Positions 32,294 through 34,353 of a stretch of DNA of 34,353 nucleotides are shown in pieces. The notes beneath the pieces were generated by a model that did not search any database, was not told the origin of the DNA, and was given only the letters and a program-made list of their open reading frames with translations. How positions within the stretch are numbered: the first letter of the stretch is position 1; every line of letters starts with the position of its first letter. The DNA is taken from positions 1 through 34,353 of the forward strand of contig WJMB01000138.1 of the NCBI GenBank assembly GCA_014728185.1. The letters are read 5' to 3'. Position numbers and translations under genes: made by a program. The stretch is from Candidatus Coatesiibacteriota bacterium (GTDB taxonomy: Bacteria > RBG-13-66-14).

Positions 32294-32317
32294 GGTCCGA
32301 AGAGGCTACACGATCCC
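32294..32317 (+). repeat. solitary bipartite 24-mer
   Basis: GGTCCG-N12-GATCCC with the central AAGAGGCTACAC close to the family III/IV ends, but with no recognisable element attached. Confidence 0.5.
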
Positions 32318-32472
32318 CCGCGAAACTTCTAAACAGCGGAAACGCCGGCCACCCGCTTTCGCTCGGTGCGAAGCCCAGGTAACGCAGAGCCGTCCCCATG
32401 TTCCGCCGTTATGTATCGGATTGACAGACCTTCAACGGGGCATACCCGTCCAGCTTGGTCATAGATAGCACC

Positions 32473-32496
32473 ACGGGGCGGTCCGGACCGCCCCGT
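32473..32496 (-). terminator. 24-bp perfect palindrome after the DUF4349 operon
   Basis: ACGGGGCGGTCC and GGACCGCCCCGT are exact complements. It is 26 nt after the last stop of the operon. There is no T-tract, as for the hairpin after thrS. Confidence 0.55.
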
Positions 32497-32522
32497 CACT
32501 CAAAGCGTGGACGCCTTGCCCG

Positions 32523-33380
32523 CTAGGCTTTCCTCCGGCGGCGCAGGCGGCGGATCAGCAGGAAGATTCCCAGCCCCAAGCCGCAAACGGGCACCCCGAC
32601 CACCAAGACGATGATCAGCACCCGCAGCACGTGGAGCAGGATGATGTAGCCCCGGGTGAAGCCTGTGCCGGTGAGCCGGGCCGCCGGATCGGCGATCAGC
32701 CCCTCCTCGGCGGTCAGGGTCAGGTAGACCGGGGTGACGCCGGAGGCGCCGTCCAGGCTCGGGTATTGAGCCAGCAGGGCTGCCTCTTCGTTTTCGATGG
32801 TCAGCAGGCGGTAGCGCAGCTCGGCGGCTTCGGCGCTTCCGGCCTCCTCGAGCTGGCGTTCCAGGGCGGCTCGCTGGGCCCGCAGGTCTCGCAGCTCGGT
32901 AGCGGCCGTGTGGTACTCGTTGCTGACGTCGACGGTGTAGCGCTCCTCGCGCAGCACCTCGCCCAGGGCCCCCAGGCGACGCACCAGGCGGTCGCGTTCT
33001 GAGACGTTAACCAGTTGCAGCAGCCAGCCGGCGGCGGGTTCGTCGGTGGGCCGCAGGTAGGAAAGGCGGGCCAGGTAGCCGTCATGGTCGTCCAACAGCT
33101 CCCGGATGCTCTCCAGCGTCCCGCTAAAATCCTCGACCTGGAGAACGAGGCTGGTGGTCACCCGGAGCATCCGCGGCCGAGTGACGGTGTCGTAGCCCGT
33201 GCCGTCGGGTCGGGGCAAGGTCAGGGTGACCTCGTCGCCGGCGGGCTCGACGGCGGGGACGACGGCGTAGTCCTCGAGATGCTCCTCGAGGGCCGGCCCC
33301 TCGTAGGAGGTGCTCTCGCAGCCGGAGAGGATCAGCGCTGCGGCCAGGACCGCAGCGAAGGCGGCGGTTGCTCGGCGCAT
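32523..33380 (-). CDS. DUF4349-domain lipoprotein
   Basis: DUF4349 proteins are envelope proteins of unknown role. From the ATG at 33380 this one has 285 residues. It has a lipobox signal peptide (LILSGC, Cys21) and an exposed domain (about 60-140, RMLRVTTSLVLQVEDFSGTL, DDHDGYLARLSYLRP). A coiled coil follows (about 150-195, LRDLRAQRAALERQLEEAG), then a strand region, and finally a TM helix (about 245-275, HVLRVLIIVLVVGVPVCGLG) with a basic cytoplasmic tail. A lipid anchor plus a C-terminal TM helix is typical of the family. The start overlaps the TGA of the preceding gene (TGATG), so translation is coupled. A GTG one codon earlier is the alternative start. Confidence 0.85.
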   Translation of the reverse strand: MRRATAAFAAVLAAALILSGCESTSYEGPALEEHLEDYAVVPAVEPAGDEVTLTLPRPDGTGYDTVTRPRMLRVTTSLVLQVEDFSGTLESIRELLDDHDGYLARLSYLRPTDEPAAGWLLQLVNVSERDRLVRRLGALGEVLREERYTVDVSNEYHTAATELRDLRAQRAALERQLEEAGSAEAAELRYRLLTIENEEAALLAQYPSLDGASGVTPVYLTLTAEEGLIADPAARLTGTGFTRGYIILLHVLRVLIIVLVVGVPVCGLGLGIFLLIRRLRRRRKA

Positions 33381-34045
33381 CACTCCCCCTTCCGCTCGCG
33401 CAGCCGCCCGATGCGCAGCCCGACGAAGAAGGCCAGGATGACGATCACCAGGGCCGGCACGATTGTGGTGAAGATGAAGCTGGCCGCCGGGCCGAAGGCC
33501 GGATCGGGTCGGGGGGTCAGGACCAGCTCGAGGCTGTGGCGCTCGGTGGCTTCGCTCAGCTCGTCGAGGCGTCGCCGGGTGTCCTCGAGCTCGCCCTCCA
33601 GTGTGCTGAGCTGACGCTGGCGGCGGATGCGCTCATCGGCGGAGAGGCCGGTCTGCTCCACGGCCACACTCGCGGAGGCGACGCGTTCCTCCAGGCGCTC
33701 GACCTGTGCGTTCAGTTCTGCGAGCAGATCACCGACGACGTCCAGGCGCGAGGTCTCGCTCTCGACAAGGCCCAGACCGCGCAGCTCGGTCACGGTGCGT
33801 CGGGAGGTCTCGGCGGGCAGGCGGTATTCCAGATAGGCGACGCGACCGTCCGCCGACTCCTCGACCTCACGGGAGACCAGCAGGGCATCGCGCTCGGCCA
33901 GCAGGGTCTCGACGCTGGTCAATCCGGCATCGAAGTCATCGAGGGCCAGAACCAGCTCGACCTCGTAGACCCGGGGAGCGGCCCGGGACAGCGGAACCAG
34001 AGCGACCAGGGCCAGCGTCGTCAGGATCGGGATTGCGCGGCGCAC
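33380..34045 (-). CDS. DUF4349-like membrane protein with coiled coil
   Basis: This 221-residue protein has the same plan as its downstream neighbour but no lipobox. The signal peptide (1-22, ending SRA) is followed by a short exposed domain (about 25-95, VYEVELVLALDDFDAGLTSV). A strong coiled coil (about 100-170, LLAELNAQVERLEERVASAS, QLSTLEGELEDTRRRLDELS) leads to a strand (LELVLTPRPDP) and a C-terminal TM helix (about 186-207) with basic tail. GTG start 2 nt after the preceding stop (TAATCGTG). It appears to be a diverged paralogue. The role is unknown. Confidence 0.75.
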   Translation of the reverse strand: MRRAIPILTTLALVALVPLSRAAPRVYEVELVLALDDFDAGLTSVETLLAERDALLVSREVEESADGRVAYLEYRLPAETSRRTVTELRGLGLVESETSRLDVVGDLLAELNAQVERLEERVASASVAVEQTGLSADERIRRQRQLSTLEGELEDTRRRLDELSEATERHSLELVLTPRPDPAFGPAASFIFTTIVPALVIVILAFFVGLRIGRLRERKGE

Positions 34046-34047
34046 GA

Positions 34048-34353
34048 TTACTCACCGCCCCGGCGCAGCAACCGGACGATCCAGCGGGCCAACAGGAAGG
34101 TCGGAACACCGAGCACGGCCAGGGCCAGAACCACGCCGATGATTACCACGAAGACGCGCAGGATGTTGACGATGGCGATGTAGGCCATCTCGAAACCGTC
34201 GGCGATGACCCGGTCACCGCGGAAGGTCGTCCCGGGCTCGTCCTCGGTCAGCGTGATGCGGATCTTGGGCAGAGTGACCAGGTCGTCGAAGTTCTTCAGC
34301 CGACCCTCGGCCTCGGAGAGGCTATAGTCCATCTCGTTGAGGCGTCGGTCGAG
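34048..34353 (-). CDS. DUF4349-like membrane protein, C-terminal part (runs off the window)
   Basis: Only about 101 C-terminal residues are visible; the frame is open to the window edge and continues beyond it. It shows the end of a coiled coil (LDRRLNEMDYSLSEAEGRLK), a strand (VTLPKIRITLTEDEPG), a TM helix (about 55 residues from the end, IAIVNILRVFVVIIGVVLAL) and a basic tail. The layout matches the two following genes and it lies 2 nt from the next start. This makes at least three tandem DUF4349-like genes in one operon. An internal ATG at 34332 is probably not the true start. Confidence 0.75.
   Translation of the reverse strand, partial: LDRRLNEMDYSLSEAEGRLKNFDDLVTLPKIRITLTEDEPGTTFRGDRVIADGFEMAYIAIVNILRVFVVIIGVVLALAVLGVPTFLLARWIVRLLRRGGE

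Larger units (their letters stand above)
31584..32522. other. repeat-filled intergenic region upstream of iscU
   Basis: 939 bp with the iscU promoter, family III copy IIIb (31867-32189), a family I end fragment (32191-32238), a solitary bipartite 24-mer (32294-32317) and the DUF4349-operon hairpin (32473-32496). No gene is supported. Confidence 0.55.

Overview
The window is bacterial chromosome. The genes are GC-rich with GC-biased codons and mixed ATG/GTG/TTG starts, and TGA is used as a normal stop. A TonB-dependent receptor, a large outer-membrane barrel protein, several signal peptides and a lipoprotein point to a double-membrane (Gram-negative-type) cell. I cannot name the lineage from sequence alone. 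A CoA-protein activase pair, a bacterial copy of the archaeal-type GatD, DUF4349 paralogues and a tiny COX24/mS38-like ribosomal protein would fit an uncultured candidate phylum.

Layout. 1-3.3 kb (+): a COG3581-type CoA protein activase, a BadF/BadG/HgdC-type ATPase and an HU-family DNA-binding protein. 3.3-6.0 kb: AT-rich, repeat-filled DNA holding one isolated mini-gene, a 30-residue basic protein with its own promoter and terminator. 6.0-9.8 kb (-): a divergent ThiE/TenI-family protein, more repeats, and a TonB-dependent receptor translationally coupled to a coiled-coil/acidic protein. 11.4-19.7 kb (-): the classic translation cluster thrS-infC-rpmI-rplT-pheS-pheT, with about 1 kb of repeat DNA wedged between pheS and pheT. 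19.9-24.4 kb: a two-helix mini membrane protein (-), a large outer-membrane protein with an apparently inactive M1-like front end (+) and a MacB-type permease (+). 24.8-29.1 kb (-): a TPR plus alpha/beta-hydrolase protein, an ICMT-like methyltransferase and GatD. 30.2 kb (+): a secreted protein interrupted by one in-frame UGA. 31.1 kb (-): an IscU-type Fe-S scaffold. 32.5 kb to the end (-): three consecutive DUF4349-like membrane proteins.

Two things stand out. First, almost every long intergenic region is a mosaic of short, AT-rich elements with imperfect terminal inverted repeats (families I-IV here, about 105-370 bp). Families I, III and IV share a 24-bp bipartite end of the form GGGATC-N12-CGGACC. 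Family II ends in GGGATTATCAC. No transposase is in the window, so these look like non-autonomous, MITE-like elements. Second, the secreted protein at 30.2 kb has a TGA directly after a Cys codon. The coding frame continues intact for 69 codons to a perfect terminator. A 9-bp hairpin with a GGUUU loop starts 17 nt after the TGA, as a bacterial SECIS would. This is a candidate selenoprotein, with a fresh Trp-to-stop mutation or a sequencing error as the main alternatives.

Intrinsic hairpins, often without a strong U-tract, end most units, and several near-consensus sigma70-type promoters are visible. No tRNA, rRNA, CRISPR array, prophage or intact insertion sequence was recognised.
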